DNA of 64,000 bases from Cytophagaceae bacterium (GTDB lineage: Bacteria; Bacteroidota; Bacteroidia; Cytophagales; Flexibacteraceae). A model generated the notes under the pieces. That model saw nothing but the letters and a program-made list of their open reading frames with translations. It was not told the DNA's origin and did not search any database. The stretch is taken from assembly GCA_947458545.1 (NCBI GenBank), contig CANGYH010000006.1:1-64000 (forward strand), given 5' to 3'. Below are positions 43,996 to 52,626 of the stretch, in pieces. The translations under genes were made by a program, and so were the position numbers. Each line of letters starts with the position of its first letter. Within the stretch, counting starts at the first letter, position 1.

Positions 43996-44257
43996 ACAGA
44001 GGCTAACAAAACTAAACGCGAACCACTTCGGCGGGGAGGCAGGTCTGCATAAGCCAGTCCTACGGCTGGCCATGCTAGACCTGGTCTGAAAGGGGCGGAT
44101 CACCCAAGGGCAGGCTCGGGTTGAGCTGGAGGATTTGGACCATACCCTCAGACTCTCAGCCTTTGCAGGGAAGGAGCTGATGCTTCCGAAGGAGCGGTGG
44201 TGGTAAACAAACTTTAAATAGGCGAAATTCAATTAATGGTTTGTGAAGCCCAGATAT

Positions 44258-44974
44258 TTAATAAATCCACTTATCATGCTTTACAGGGAGCTTGTTAAGC
44301 GTTGCCTTAACTTCTTTCCAATTTGGCATATACGTATCCATTATGTTTACAAAGCGCTCATTATGTGAAGGCTCTAAAAGGTGAACTAGCTCGTGGACAA
44401 TAATGTACTCGAGGCACTCCCTAGGCTTCTTTGCCAGCTCAGTATTTAATCGGATGGTTCGTGTCGATGGATTGCAACTACCCCATTTCGTCTTCATATG
44501 TTGTACATAGAAGCGCTCCAGAGATACCCCTAAGGCCTTTGACCATTTTTCAATTATTGGATGTGCGGCAGTCCGGACATGAGCACGGTAATATTCTGCC
44601 ACTGCTTCTTTCAGATTTTCAAGCTCAGAAGAGGGCCTGATGAAAACCTGGAGGTACTTACCAGAAATCTGGACCTTTGCAGCGCCTTGGTGCTCTAATC
44701 TTTGGAGTAAATACCGTCTTCCCCATAAATAATGGGACTCTCTATTAAGAAATTCACGAGGGGCCTCTCTTGGCTGTTCCTTGAACTTGCGGCGCTGACG
44801 TCGAATCCAGTCTAAACGTGTGATAGCGAACACTCGGATGGTATCCAGCTTCATCCTATGAGGGGCTGAAATTCTAACAGCACCTTCAGGAGGATAAACA
44901 CTAAGGTGTATGTGCTTGATGTCTTTGTAGCTCACCTCTGCGGTGAACTCACCCAAGTCAATTACCTCTGCCAT
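44258..44974 (-). CDS. YgjP-like zinc metallopeptidase-domain protein, last gene of the defence operon
   Basis: A 238-aa protein of the YgjP/DUF45 (WLM/SprT-like) family. The zinc site is intact: 'EYIIVHELVHLLEPSHNERF' has the HExxH motif and a downstream His. Upstream are the family motifs 'QHMKTKWGSCNPSTRTIRLN' and 'RLDWIRRQRRKF'. The start at 44974 shares one base with the hsdR stop (TAATG), so it is translationally coupled to hsdR; the 26 extra codons upstream lie within hsdR. YgjP genes are frequently found at the end of type I restriction operons; their role there is not established. Confidence 0.88.
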   Translation of the reverse strand: MAEVIDLGEFTAEVSYKDIKHIHLSVYPPEGAVRISAPHRMKLDTIRVFAITRLDWIRRQRRKFKEQPREAPREFLNRESHYLWGRRYLLQRLEHQGAAKVQISGKYLQVFIRPSSELENLKEAVAEYYRAHVRTAAHPIIEKWSKALGVSLERFYVQHMKTKWGSCNPSTRTIRLNTELAKKPRECLEYIIVHELVHLLEPSHNERFVNIMDTYMPNWKEVKATLNKLPVKHDKWIY

Positions 44975-47900
44975 TAGTATTCGGACTGCGCCTTGATTAC
45001 AAGGAAGATACGCTCTACCTGGTCCTTGTTGCCAAGCACTTCGAACAAGCACCTTTTGATAACAGACTCTTTAGGAAGCACATTGCGCCAGCCATCTGGC
45101 CGGGCAGCCTTTAAGGCCTTATCTACTTCTAGGGCTAAGCTCTCATCCTGCCCAAGGTTGTTAAAGAGGGCAAGCTTCCCAGGAGTATCGAGTGATCGAG
45201 GTGTTTCATCCCCCTTGCCTTGCTGAACCCGTTTGGCAAGCTCGGCGATTTTCTTCAGGTATTCAGCGTACTCAATAGCTTTAGCCCTGCGTGCGGCGAT
45301 AATCTCATCCAGCAGGGCAGACATCGACTCGTAAAAAGCGGGATCTGTCAGCTTGTCTTTGATGATCTTGCTACGAACGTTGTTCTCAATCGTTTCCGCA
45401 ATGGAGTCTTGATTGCCACTCAAGTCAGATAGCTTACCTTCGATGGCTGCTGCAATGCCAGAATTGACGATCAAATCAAGCAGGCCAATGTCATCGAATG
45501 GCGAGATCTTTCTAGGCTCATCTGCTTGAATATAGGTATCAATCAAGTGCCGCATGTCTGCCTCAAACGGCTTTAGGTCTAGCTCTTCTCCGCTAGCTCG
45601 CCTGATTACCTCTCGTACCCTTAAGTAGTGCTCAACCTGGCGGTCGATTCGTGCGCAATCAGCTAAAGAATAACCAGCTACCTCCATTTCGTCCTTGATG
45701 TTAGCATAGGCTCGTATCAACGAAACGGTGGCCTTGTAGAGTGCTACCCGTTGAGGAGCATGCTCCTCTAGGTCCGTTGGGATTTCGGTATTACCACAGA
45801 AGTAGTGAATGAACTCCAGGTCAGACCGGGGCAGCTCAACGGGCTCGCAAAGCTGGCTAAGCTTCTCAAGCGCATCGTCCAGACGCTCCTTGCCCATTGT
45901 GAGGCGATCCTTGAGAAGTATTTCGGATGTTACTTCTCCATCCAGGTTGTCAAGCTCGGAGGTATAGACGGCAATCGCGTTCTCAACCTTTTTAAAGAGG
46001 TCTTTGTAGTCCACGATATAGCCAAACTCCTTGTCGTCCCCATCCAGGCGGTTAACGCGGCAAATAGCCTGGAAGAGGCCATGATCCTGCATCGACTTAT
46101 CGATGTATAGGTAAGTGCAGGGCGGCGCATCAAAACCGGTAAGCAGCTTGCTTACCACAACCAACAGCTTCATGTTGGCCGGCTCTTTAATGAAGAGGCG
46201 CTTAGCCTCCTCTTCATAAGCCTCCGTTTTGGACATGTTGCCTGTGGCAGCAACGTCCCTTAAGAGGGCCGTGTAGGTGTTGTAGATATACTGCTTGTCG
46301 GTTTCAGTATTAGCACCGATCTCCTCAAGTGTTACGTCTTTGCTCTGCGGATTGTAGCTGGTTACGATGGCGCACTTGCCTTTAAACTCCGTCCGTTGCA
46401 GGATCTCATAGTATTTGCAAGCTTCGTAGATGCTCGAAGCGACCAGGATGGCGTTGCCTCGCTCGTCAGAGAGGCGCGGCTTGGTACTAAAATCGAAGAT
46501 GATGTCAGCTACCACGCGGTCCATCCGGCTTTTGGAGCTGAGCACTTTCTGCATGGTTCCCCACGTTTTCCGAAGCTCATCCTTTTGCCAATCGTTGAGT
46601 GCCCGGGTTTTGGCCTCGAACCAGGCGTCGATCTTTTCTTGGGAGGATAAGCGCTGATCAATGTCACGAGCTTCGTAGATCAAATCCAGCACAACCTGAT
46701 CCTCTACGGCTTCATTGAACTTGTAGGTATGGATGTAGCTACCAAAGACCTCCATGCTGGTCTTCTTGTCTTTCTTGAGCAAGGGCGTGCCCGTAAAGCC
46801 AATGAAGACCGCGTTGGGCATGATCTGCTTCATTTGCTCGTGGAGCTTGCCGCTTTGAGTGCGGTGGCACTCATCCACAAAGACAAATACCTCTCCTACA
46901 GCATGGGAGTGGCCTGCAGCCAGATCAGCCGAAAGCTCTGCATAGCCGTCTTTGCCACGCAGGCCAAACTTGTGGATAAGGGTACACAGCAAGCGGGGCG
47001 TTGGCCGGCTTAACATGTCCAGTAACTCCCGCCCGCTGGTGGCGCGAATGCTATCTGACTTAGGAACGGCTCCCGCGTCCTTGAGCACCCGCTCGATCTG
47101 CTTATCAAGTTCGTCGCGGTCAGTTAGAACCACGATGCGGGCCTTGGGGTTATTCTCCAGAATCCACTTAGCAAGCAGGACCATAGTGATACTCTTGCCG
47201 CTGCCTTGGGTATGCCAGATGATACCACCTTGGCGGCGACGGACACGCTCTTGGGCGGCTTTGATACCAAAGTATTGGTGTACCCTCGGGAGCTTCTTTA
47301 CCCCTCCATCAAAGAGAACAAAGCTGTAGATAAGCTCCAGCAACCGCTCTTTGGAGCACATCTTGGTTAGGTACTTATCTAGCTTGAAGGTTGAATTATC
47401 TGCTTCATCCTCTTTCCAGGTCAGGAAGTACTTCTCGCCAGTGCCGATGGTGCCATACCGCATCCCCTCAGAGTCGTTGCCGGCAAAAACGAACTGGATG
47501 GTGCTGAAAAACCAGGGGTTGAACTCTGGCATCTGATTGGAGAGGCTCTGGCGGATGCCATCTCCTATGCTGACGGTGCTCCGCTTGAGCTCTAGCACTC
47601 CTACAGCAATGCCATTGATGTAAAGGACTAAGTCTGGCCTGCGCTCTGCATTCCCTTTCAGGGTTACCTCTTCGGCGATTGCGAAGTCGTTGTTCTCAGG
47701 GTTTTTCCAGTCGATAAGCTGGATGGTTTCGGTAGGCTTGCCTGCCTCAAGCTTGATGTCTACCCCGTACCGGAGCAGCTTGTAAACCTCTTGGTTGTTG
47801 TCGATCAGGCGGCGGGTGGCATTGTTGGCTTCCGTCTTAAGCAGATAAAGTGCCCGGGAAATCTGAGCAGAGGTATACCCTCGCCGCTGTAACGCAGCGG

Positions 47901-48042
47901 AGGCCAGCTCTTCCTCGATGTTACTGTTACCTACCCGGTCGGTATAGTTGCCCAAGTATTGGTAGCCCAGCTTTTGGTTAAACAGCTGGATGATACGTTG
48001 CTGGGTTTTGCGCTCAGGTTGGCCTGCGTTGCCTAGTTCCAT
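44974..48042 (-). CDS. hsdR: Type I restriction endonuclease subunit HsdR
   Basis: A 1022-aa restriction and translocation subunit. The N-terminal nuclease domain has the PD-(D/E)xK motif: Asp137 in RRPDLVLYINGIAVG, then Glu151 and Lys153 in LELKRS. The SF2 translocase follows with Walker A TQGSGKS (residues about 278-284), 'VVLTDRDELDKQ', the DEAD-type box DECHRTQSG, 'GFTGTPLL' and 'LLTGFDAP'. The C-terminal helical part docks to the methylase. It would cleave DNA lacking the HsdMS methylation mark after ATP-driven translocation. It starts 2 bp past the DUF262 gene stop, fifth in a six-gene unit. Confidence 0.96.
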   Translation of the reverse strand: MELGNAGQPERKTQQRIIQLFNQKLGYQYLGNYTDRVGNSNIEEELASAALQRRGYTSAQISRALYLLKTEANNATRRLIDNNQEVYKLLRYGVDIKLEAGKPTETIQLIDWKNPENNDFAIAEEVTLKGNAERRPDLVLYINGIAVGVLELKRSTVSIGDGIRQSLSNQMPEFNPWFFSTIQFVFAGNDSEGMRYGTIGTGEKYFLTWKEDEADNSTFKLDKYLTKMCSKERLLELIYSFVLFDGGVKKLPRVHQYFGIKAAQERVRRRQGGIIWHTQGSGKSITMVLLAKWILENNPKARIVVLTDRDELDKQIERVLKDAGAVPKSDSIRATSGRELLDMLSRPTPRLLCTLIHKFGLRGKDGYAELSADLAAGHSHAVGEVFVFVDECHRTQSGKLHEQMKQIMPNAVFIGFTGTPLLKKDKKTSMEVFGSYIHTYKFNEAVEDQVVLDLIYEARDIDQRLSSQEKIDAWFEAKTRALNDWQKDELRKTWGTMQKVLSSKSRMDRVVADIIFDFSTKPRLSDERGNAILVASSIYEACKYYEILQRTEFKGKCAIVTSYNPQSKDVTLEEIGANTETDKQYIYNTYTALLRDVAATGNMSKTEAYEEEAKRLFIKEPANMKLLVVVSKLLTGFDAPPCTYLYIDKSMQDHGLFQAICRVNRLDGDDKEFGYIVDYKDLFKKVENAIAVYTSELDNLDGEVTSEILLKDRLTMGKERLDDALEKLSQLCEPVELPRSDLEFIHYFCGNTEIPTDLEEHAPQRVALYKATVSLIRAYANIKDEMEVAGYSLADCARIDRQVEHYLRVREVIRRASGEELDLKPFEADMRHLIDTYIQADEPRKISPFDDIGLLDLIVNSGIAAAIEGKLSDLSGNQDSIAETIENNVRSKIIKDKLTDPAFYESMSALLDEIIAARRAKAIEYAEYLKKIAELAKRVQQGKGDETPRSLDTPGKLALFNNLGQDESLALEVDKALKAARPDGWRNVLPKESVIKRCLFEVLGNKDQVERIFLVIKAQSEY

Positions 48043-48044
48043 GG

Positions 48045-50000
48045 TTATTGAGCCAGTTCTGATACCAACACCTCGGTCTTTACATACCGCTCAAAGTCTG
48101 CCCGGCTGGTGAAGCACCGGAAGCCAGCCTGGTTGGCCAGGCTGAGTGTCTCAGCAGTCTCCTCTAACAAGAGCGCCACGGGTTGGCTCAGGTTCTCTTG
48201 GATGCCGTTTGGCCAGGCCAGGTCGAAGAGGGCCTTTTGCTCACCCGTAACGGGGTCGGCAAAGTCGTATGAGAGCTGGCCAGCAGGCAAGCCTTGCGCA
48301 GCTACCCACGCGTTGATCTGCTCTAGCTGGATTTCTTCCTCCTCGCTGGTGATACCGCCTACAATGTTGGCAGCGGCTTCTACTCTCGCGGCCGGGCCTT
48401 CTAGCCAGCGGAGGTCGCCGTGCAGGAGCTCTGCCATACGGCTGTTAACCTCTGTGGCCAACAGCGCCTTCCGGGCTTCTAAAAAGTCGGGGAAATTCTC
48501 GATCTTCCACAGGTTCTCGTCCATGGGGATCCATTGTGAGGCCAGGGCACCCGGATGAAGTTGCTCAACTTGCCGGAAGTACTCCTCTGGCAGACGGTCG
48601 CTGATGGCCAGGTTGGTGGTTTGAGTAAGAAAGCAGAAATTGGCCAGGGCGTTTACCTCTGCACGGCCGTAGTTGTGCCTGTATAGCTGGGACTTGGGGA
48701 AGATGTGATGCACCTGCAGGCGGTTGTTACGGCCCAGCAGGTTGGCCTTTAGCGGAATGCCCGTACCCCAGTCTTTAGCAGCGCCCATGCGGGTGAGCAT
48801 ATAGAGGACGGGATAGAAGCGGGCACCCAAGCTCCAGCCCTGGAAGTGGCCTGGCTCGACGCGGAGGCTGCCGTGCCACAGCCGGAGCTGATCGAGGAGC
48901 TTATCCAGGCCTCCGTCTGGCCCCTCGAGGGCGGCAAGGTCTTTGTCTATGAAAGACTCCGTGGAGCCTGAGAACCGGCCCCACATGGCAGCCTGCATAT
49001 ACCAAAAGAGTAGCTTATCGCGCTCTTGCTCGCCCATGGCACCTTGCCGCTGGTCTAGATAGCGGACCATGACCGGGATGCCGAAACGGCCGAAGAGGAC
49101 TTGGTCGTGGTCGAGCCCGAGGCGGCCACTGATGAGGTTGAGGCTGGTATTGATGTGACGCACGGCCCGGCTGAGGCCTTGCATGACCTCCTCGGCAGAC
49201 TTGTCGTGCAGGTACTGGAACTTGGCCTCTCCTGTCAGGGCTGTGTTTACGCTTCGTAGCAGCCAGTCTAGGTTGAAGTTGAACCCGTCTTGGCTCCAAC
49301 GCTTGAGCTCGGTCTTCATTTGGTCTCGGCCCTGGGGCCACTCGGCGCAGATCTTGGCCAGGGCCAGATCGCCCTTGGAGAGCTTAGTGCCCCCGCTGTT
49401 GACGCGGTTGAAGATGTCTACCACTACGTCGAGGGTTTTGTCTGGGCCGGTAACTTCTTCTACGTGGAACTCTATATCCAGAATGCCAAGCAAACGGGTG
49501 AGGCGGCCAGCAAACTCCCCTATCCGGGCGGCGTAAGGTGGTTGGGCGCTTAAGTGGGCAATCATGTCGCCCAAGCCTATGGTGCCGCGTTGGAAAAGCA
49601 AGGTAACGTCAATCCAGAGCGGGTCTCCCTCCATCTTCAGGGGCTGGTAAAACCCAAACGTTTCTGACTCTAAATTGAAGCGCAGACCCGTGAAGGCCTG
49701 CGCGTTGCCCTCGAAAAACTTAGGGGCCCGGCCCCGGGCTACCCCATAGAGGGAGGTGATGCGCTGCTGCCCATCTAGCAAGAGCTTGACGATGCCGGCG
49801 GCCAAGGTTTGGCTACCCCGGTGGGTGGCCGTGAGCGACTCGGTGGCCCAGACAAGCAGGCCGCCTACGGGGTGGCGGCGGTAAAGCGAGTCGAAAAGGC
49901 CACGCACCTGGTCTCGGTTCCAGACATAGCCGCGCTGGAACTCGGGCAGGGCCATGTGGCCGTTATCGATGTGTGTCAGGATATCGGTGATTTTCATCAT
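48045..50000 (-). CDS. GmrSD-like DUF262/DUF1524 (HNH) nuclease within a type I RM operon
   Basis: A 651-aa protein with two domains. The N-terminal DUF262 (GmrS, ParB-like) has 'LPEFQRGYVWNRDQVRGLFDSLYR' and the nucleotide-hydrolysis motif LLLDGQQRITS (Asp76-Arg80), then 'DIFNRVNSGGTKLSKGDLALAKI'. The C-terminal part has an HNH-type motif 'LQVHHIFPKSQLYRH' (about residue 440), as in GmrD/DUF1524. Fused GmrSD proteins are type IV nucleases that cut DNA with modified, for example glucosylated, cytosine. I start at ATG 50000, which overlaps the upstream stop (ATGATGA); an earlier start would overlap by 40 bp. Target specificity is not visible. Confidence 0.9.
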   Translation of the reverse strand: MMKITDILTHIDNGHMALPEFQRGYVWNRDQVRGLFDSLYRRHPVGGLLVWATESLTATHRGSQTLAAGIVKLLLDGQQRITSLYGVARGRAPKFFEGNAQAFTGLRFNLESETFGFYQPLKMEGDPLWIDVTLLFQRGTIGLGDMIAHLSAQPPYAARIGEFAGRLTRLLGILDIEFHVEEVTGPDKTLDVVVDIFNRVNSGGTKLSKGDLALAKICAEWPQGRDQMKTELKRWSQDGFNFNLDWLLRSVNTALTGEAKFQYLHDKSAEEVMQGLSRAVRHINTSLNLISGRLGLDHDQVLFGRFGIPVMVRYLDQRQGAMGEQERDKLLFWYMQAAMWGRFSGSTESFIDKDLAALEGPDGGLDKLLDQLRLWHGSLRVEPGHFQGWSLGARFYPVLYMLTRMGAAKDWGTGIPLKANLLGRNNRLQVHHIFPKSQLYRHNYGRAEVNALANFCFLTQTTNLAISDRLPEEYFRQVEQLHPGALASQWIPMDENLWKIENFPDFLEARKALLATEVNSRMAELLHGDLRWLEGPAARVEAAANIVGGITSEEEEIQLEQINAWVAAQGLPAGQLSYDFADPVTGEQKALFDLAWPNGIQENLSQPVALLLEETAETLSLANQAGFRCFTSRADFERYVKTEVLVSELAQ

Positions 50001-51355
50001 GAGTGCTGTTGGTTTTTTCCTTTTATTACCTGCCACTGCCCGCCGCGGCTTGGTCCTTTGCGTTGCAGGTAGCCTTGCGCCTTCAACTGATCTATGTGAT
50101 ACTTAACTCCCTCGATCTTTAGGCCTGTCAGGGTGGCTAGTGTGGCCATGGTCACCGTTGGCTCTGCCTCCATACGGGCCAAGATTTTTTGCTGTGGCCC
50201 CTCTAGGGTGATTGGGGGGGTAATTGAGGGGGTGATTGAGGGGGTGAAGTAAAACGTTACGCATAGGCCCACCTCATCTGTCTCAAAACTAGGTGGCGGC
50301 AAGCCCGCTGTCAGGCACGAGCTTACGATCCGGTCTATTCCCCTGCCCCATGTCTCAATCAGACCTGCGCGGAAAAATGTATTGGCCAAATCAGGATTAA
50401 AGGGCAAGGAAGGATGCGCCTTAAGCAACCGCTCAATAGTCCAGCTTGAGGGTAAACGACCAGGATTCCAAATGGAAAGCTGGTCTGGAAGTACTTTAAT
50501 TTGAACAGCTACACCTGAGGCGTAGTCTTTATGCACAATAGCATTAAGCAAAGCCTCGCGAAGAGCCTCATCAGGAATAGGCCAGGTTTCAACTCTTTGC
50601 AGGCTATGAGAACCCGCATAAGAGACCTGGTTTTTTAAATACTTCGCTTTAAGTACATCCAGAACGGCCTGGGGCTGAAGGAAAACAGGACCAGCCACCT
50701 CATCTTGACTACGCAAATCCGTATCATCATTAAAAGCGCCAATCTTTACGATAGGTGCCGTAACAAACCGATCAGGCTGAGTATGAAAGAGCAGAACCGC
50801 TGCTCTTTTTAAGAGCCCGGAATCGTCTGTAAGCCTAAGTCGCTCTAATAACTCATCGGTAGAGGCAGACAAATCAACATCTTCAAATCGATTGCTTCGT
50901 TTAGCACGGACTCGGAAATCATCTAAAGCCTTGCTGTTTAGATCTGAAACAGCCACATTAGGAAACGGTACACCATCCCAGTGGCGGCCGAGCTTGCTAA
51001 GCAGAAACTGGTGAAGCCCAGCCCCATTCAGTTCTTGCTTAGTGCTACCGGACCGATAATGATATTGGCCTTTATAACTAACCGGGAACTCATAGGGATC
51101 GACCCGGATCTCGACTAAATCATGGCCCCCGTCTTGGATTAAACACACATCGGCCATAATACCCAATACATCGCGGATTTTGTTTGGTAGCTCTTCAAGC
51201 AGCCTTCTTGCATGCGGAGCCCCAACGGGTGTGCCTGCATCATTGCGCCCTATGGTCAGGATGCCGCCCTCAGCATTGGCGAAGCCCGCAATCCACTTGA
51301 GGTACTCGTCGCGCCAAGACTCCTTCCACTCGGCAACTTGATTTTCTGTACTCAT
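49997..51355 (-). CDS. Schlafen/AlbA_2-type putative DNA-binding, ATPase-like regulator
   Basis: A 452-aa protein. The N-terminal AlbA_2/Schlafen-like domain (residues 5-120) has 'EWKESWRDEYLKWIAGFANAEGGILTIG' and 'YHYRSGSTKQELNG'. A GHKL-like ATPase half follows with 'PIPDEALREALLNAIVHKDYASG' and 'FFRAGLIETWGRGIDRI'. A repetitive Ser-Ile-Thr-Pro linker leads to a winged helix ('TMATLATLTGLKIEGVKYHIDQLKAQGYLQRKG'). Such proteins recur between hsdS and hsdR in type I RM operons; a regulatory or accessory defence role is inferred. It overlaps both neighbours by ATGA-type junctions. The linker DNA holds a G7 tract and tandem 12-mers that could change length by slippage. Confidence 0.86.
   Translation of the reverse strand: MSTENQVAEWKESWRDEYLKWIAGFANAEGGILTIGRNDAGTPVGAPHARRLLEELPNKIRDVLGIMADVCLIQDGGHDLVEIRVDPYEFPVSYKGQYHYRSGSTKQELNGAGLHQFLLSKLGRHWDGVPFPNVAVSDLNSKALDDFRVRAKRSNRFEDVDLSASTDELLERLRLTDDSGLLKRAAVLLFHTQPDRFVTAPIVKIGAFNDDTDLRSQDEVAGPVFLQPQAVLDVLKAKYLKNQVSYAGSHSLQRVETWPIPDEALREALLNAIVHKDYASGVAVQIKVLPDQLSIWNPGRLPSSWTIERLLKAHPSLPFNPDLANTFFRAGLIETWGRGIDRIVSSCLTAGLPPPSFETDEVGLCVTFYFTPSITPSITPPITLEGPQQKILARMEAEPTVTMATLATLTGLKIEGVKYHIDQLKAQGYLQRKGPSRGGQWQVIKGKNQQHS
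50211..50246. repeat. G7 tract and tandem 12-bp repeats inside the AlbA_2 gene
   Basis: ATTGAGGGGGTG occurs twice in tandem (50223-50246), preceded by an imperfect unit with seven consecutive G (50214-50220). It encodes the Ser/Ile/Thr/Pro linker before the winged helix. Gain or loss of a 12-mer keeps frame; gain or loss of one G would truncate the winged-helix end. Confidence 0.85.
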
Positions 51356-52626
51356 ACCAGTCGGATTTTGCCGGTAAGCAGCTGCTGCATCATCCCCTGC
51401 TTGATTTGACGGGCTTTGGCCAATTTAGCTTCCAGGGCGGAGATTTCGGCGTCCATGTCGGAGAGGACGGTGGCAACTCGGGTTTGCTCTTCGTGGGAAG
51501 GTGGAAGCTTAATTTCCAGTTTTCGCAAAACGATCATCCCAACAGATGAGCGAGTTGAGCCACTCATAATCTTAGCAAACTGGTCTGACACATTTCTAGA
51601 AAGTAGATAATGGTAGATATAGTCAGGATCAGTAAACCTTGCTTTGATGATTCCAAGAGTTGGTGAAATTAAATAAGACTCGGATTGCGGCTTAATCCGA
51701 ACAACCTTGCCTATGGAGGCAACTCTACCTAACCCAATTAGATTGTCATTTGTGTTGTAACGCGCTGCATGTTCATCGAGCACAGAAGGGTGCACCCTTC
51801 TAAGCTTCGTTCCAATAATTTCGCCACTTTCAGAGAGATCACCAATACCTAAAAAGGGAACACCATTTGCGTATTCAGCTGGTGCCCTGTGACTTGGATG
51901 CGGATCAATCACATCTGCCACCTCGTCGAGGGCCCGAGCAACCCAAGAAAACTTCGGTGAAAGCAGCTCCTGCATCGCCCCCTGCTTGATAAGGCGCTTT
52001 TTGGCAATCAGGCGCTCCAGGGCCTCCACCAGCGCATCCGCATCAGAGAGGGCTTGGGCGATGGCGCGTTGCTCGTCAAGGGTTGGAGGAATAGGAAAGA
52101 GAGCTTCTTTAAGTATTCCGGCGCTTAGAACGCCCATTGTTCCTCCTTGAGCGCTCTTCTTTAAGCTTCTCTGAAATACCTCTGACTCAAGTTGATATTT
52201 TACATAACCAACTGAAATATAGTCAGGGTGAACGCTAATTCTTAATAGTCGAGGATTTATTACACCAGGCAATGCATTCTCAGGAATTACCAACACCCTC
52301 CCAACAGTCCCAACAAGACTAACAAGAACGTCGTTGGGTTCAACGCTACAACTTTTTAACTGATTAAATTTTCGTTTATCAATAAAATAATCACCAAAGA
52401 AGGGATCGCCAGATATGACTTGCTCTTGACCGTAAATTTTATACCCTTCTTTGACGTACTGATCCTTAGTCAAAATCGATCCGAAAGGACCAGCTTTAAC
52501 CAGAGGTCGGCTTGCTGATTTAAGCTCGCAAAAGGGCGAAACAGACCAATCTTGAGGAAAAGAACCTATCTCGGTCTTTTGAGTGAGCAAAGCTTCTGAG
52601 TCTGGAAGTGCAACGTCGGTTACCAT
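51352..52626 (-). CDS. hsdS: Type I RM specificity subunit HsdS
   Basis: A 424-aa DNA-recognition subunit with two target recognition domains (TRDs; about residues 20-165 and 225-380). They are separated and followed by the duplicated conserved helices 'LDEQRAIAQALSDADALVEALERLIAKKRLIKQGAMQELL' and 'HEEQTRVATVLSDMDAEISALEAKLAKARQIKQGMMQQLL'. The two TRDs set the two halves of a bipartite target site. DNA for the TRDs is clearly AT-richer than for the conserved helices, as expected if TRDs are exchanged between strains. The gene overlaps hsdM by 7 bp and the AlbA_2 gene by 4 bp. Confidence 0.95.
   Translation of the reverse strand: MVTDVALPDSEALLTQKTEIGSFPQDWSVSPFCELKSASRPLVKAGPFGSILTKDQYVKEGYKIYGQEQVISGDPFFGDYFIDKRKFNQLKSCSVEPNDVLVSLVGTVGRVLVIPENALPGVINPRLLRISVHPDYISVGYVKYQLESEVFQRSLKKSAQGGTMGVLSAGILKEALFPIPPTLDEQRAIAQALSDADALVEALERLIAKKRLIKQGAMQELLSPKFSWVARALDEVADVIDPHPSHRAPAEYANGVPFLGIGDLSESGEIIGTKLRRVHPSVLDEHAARYNTNDNLIGLGRVASIGKVVRIKPQSESYLISPTLGIIKARFTDPDYIYHYLLSRNVSDQFAKIMSGSTRSSVGMIVLRKLEIKLPPSHEEQTRVATVLSDMDAEISALEAKLAKARQIKQGMMQQLLTGKIRLV

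Noticed and set aside
44115-44215. tRNA-like sequence on the minus strand (T-loop-like GGTCCAAATCC and a GCAAAGG stretch)
   Set aside because: The acceptor ends do not pair and the anticodon stem has mismatches. It only loosely resembles the fragment at 37698-37717, so I do not call a tRNA or a matching att site.
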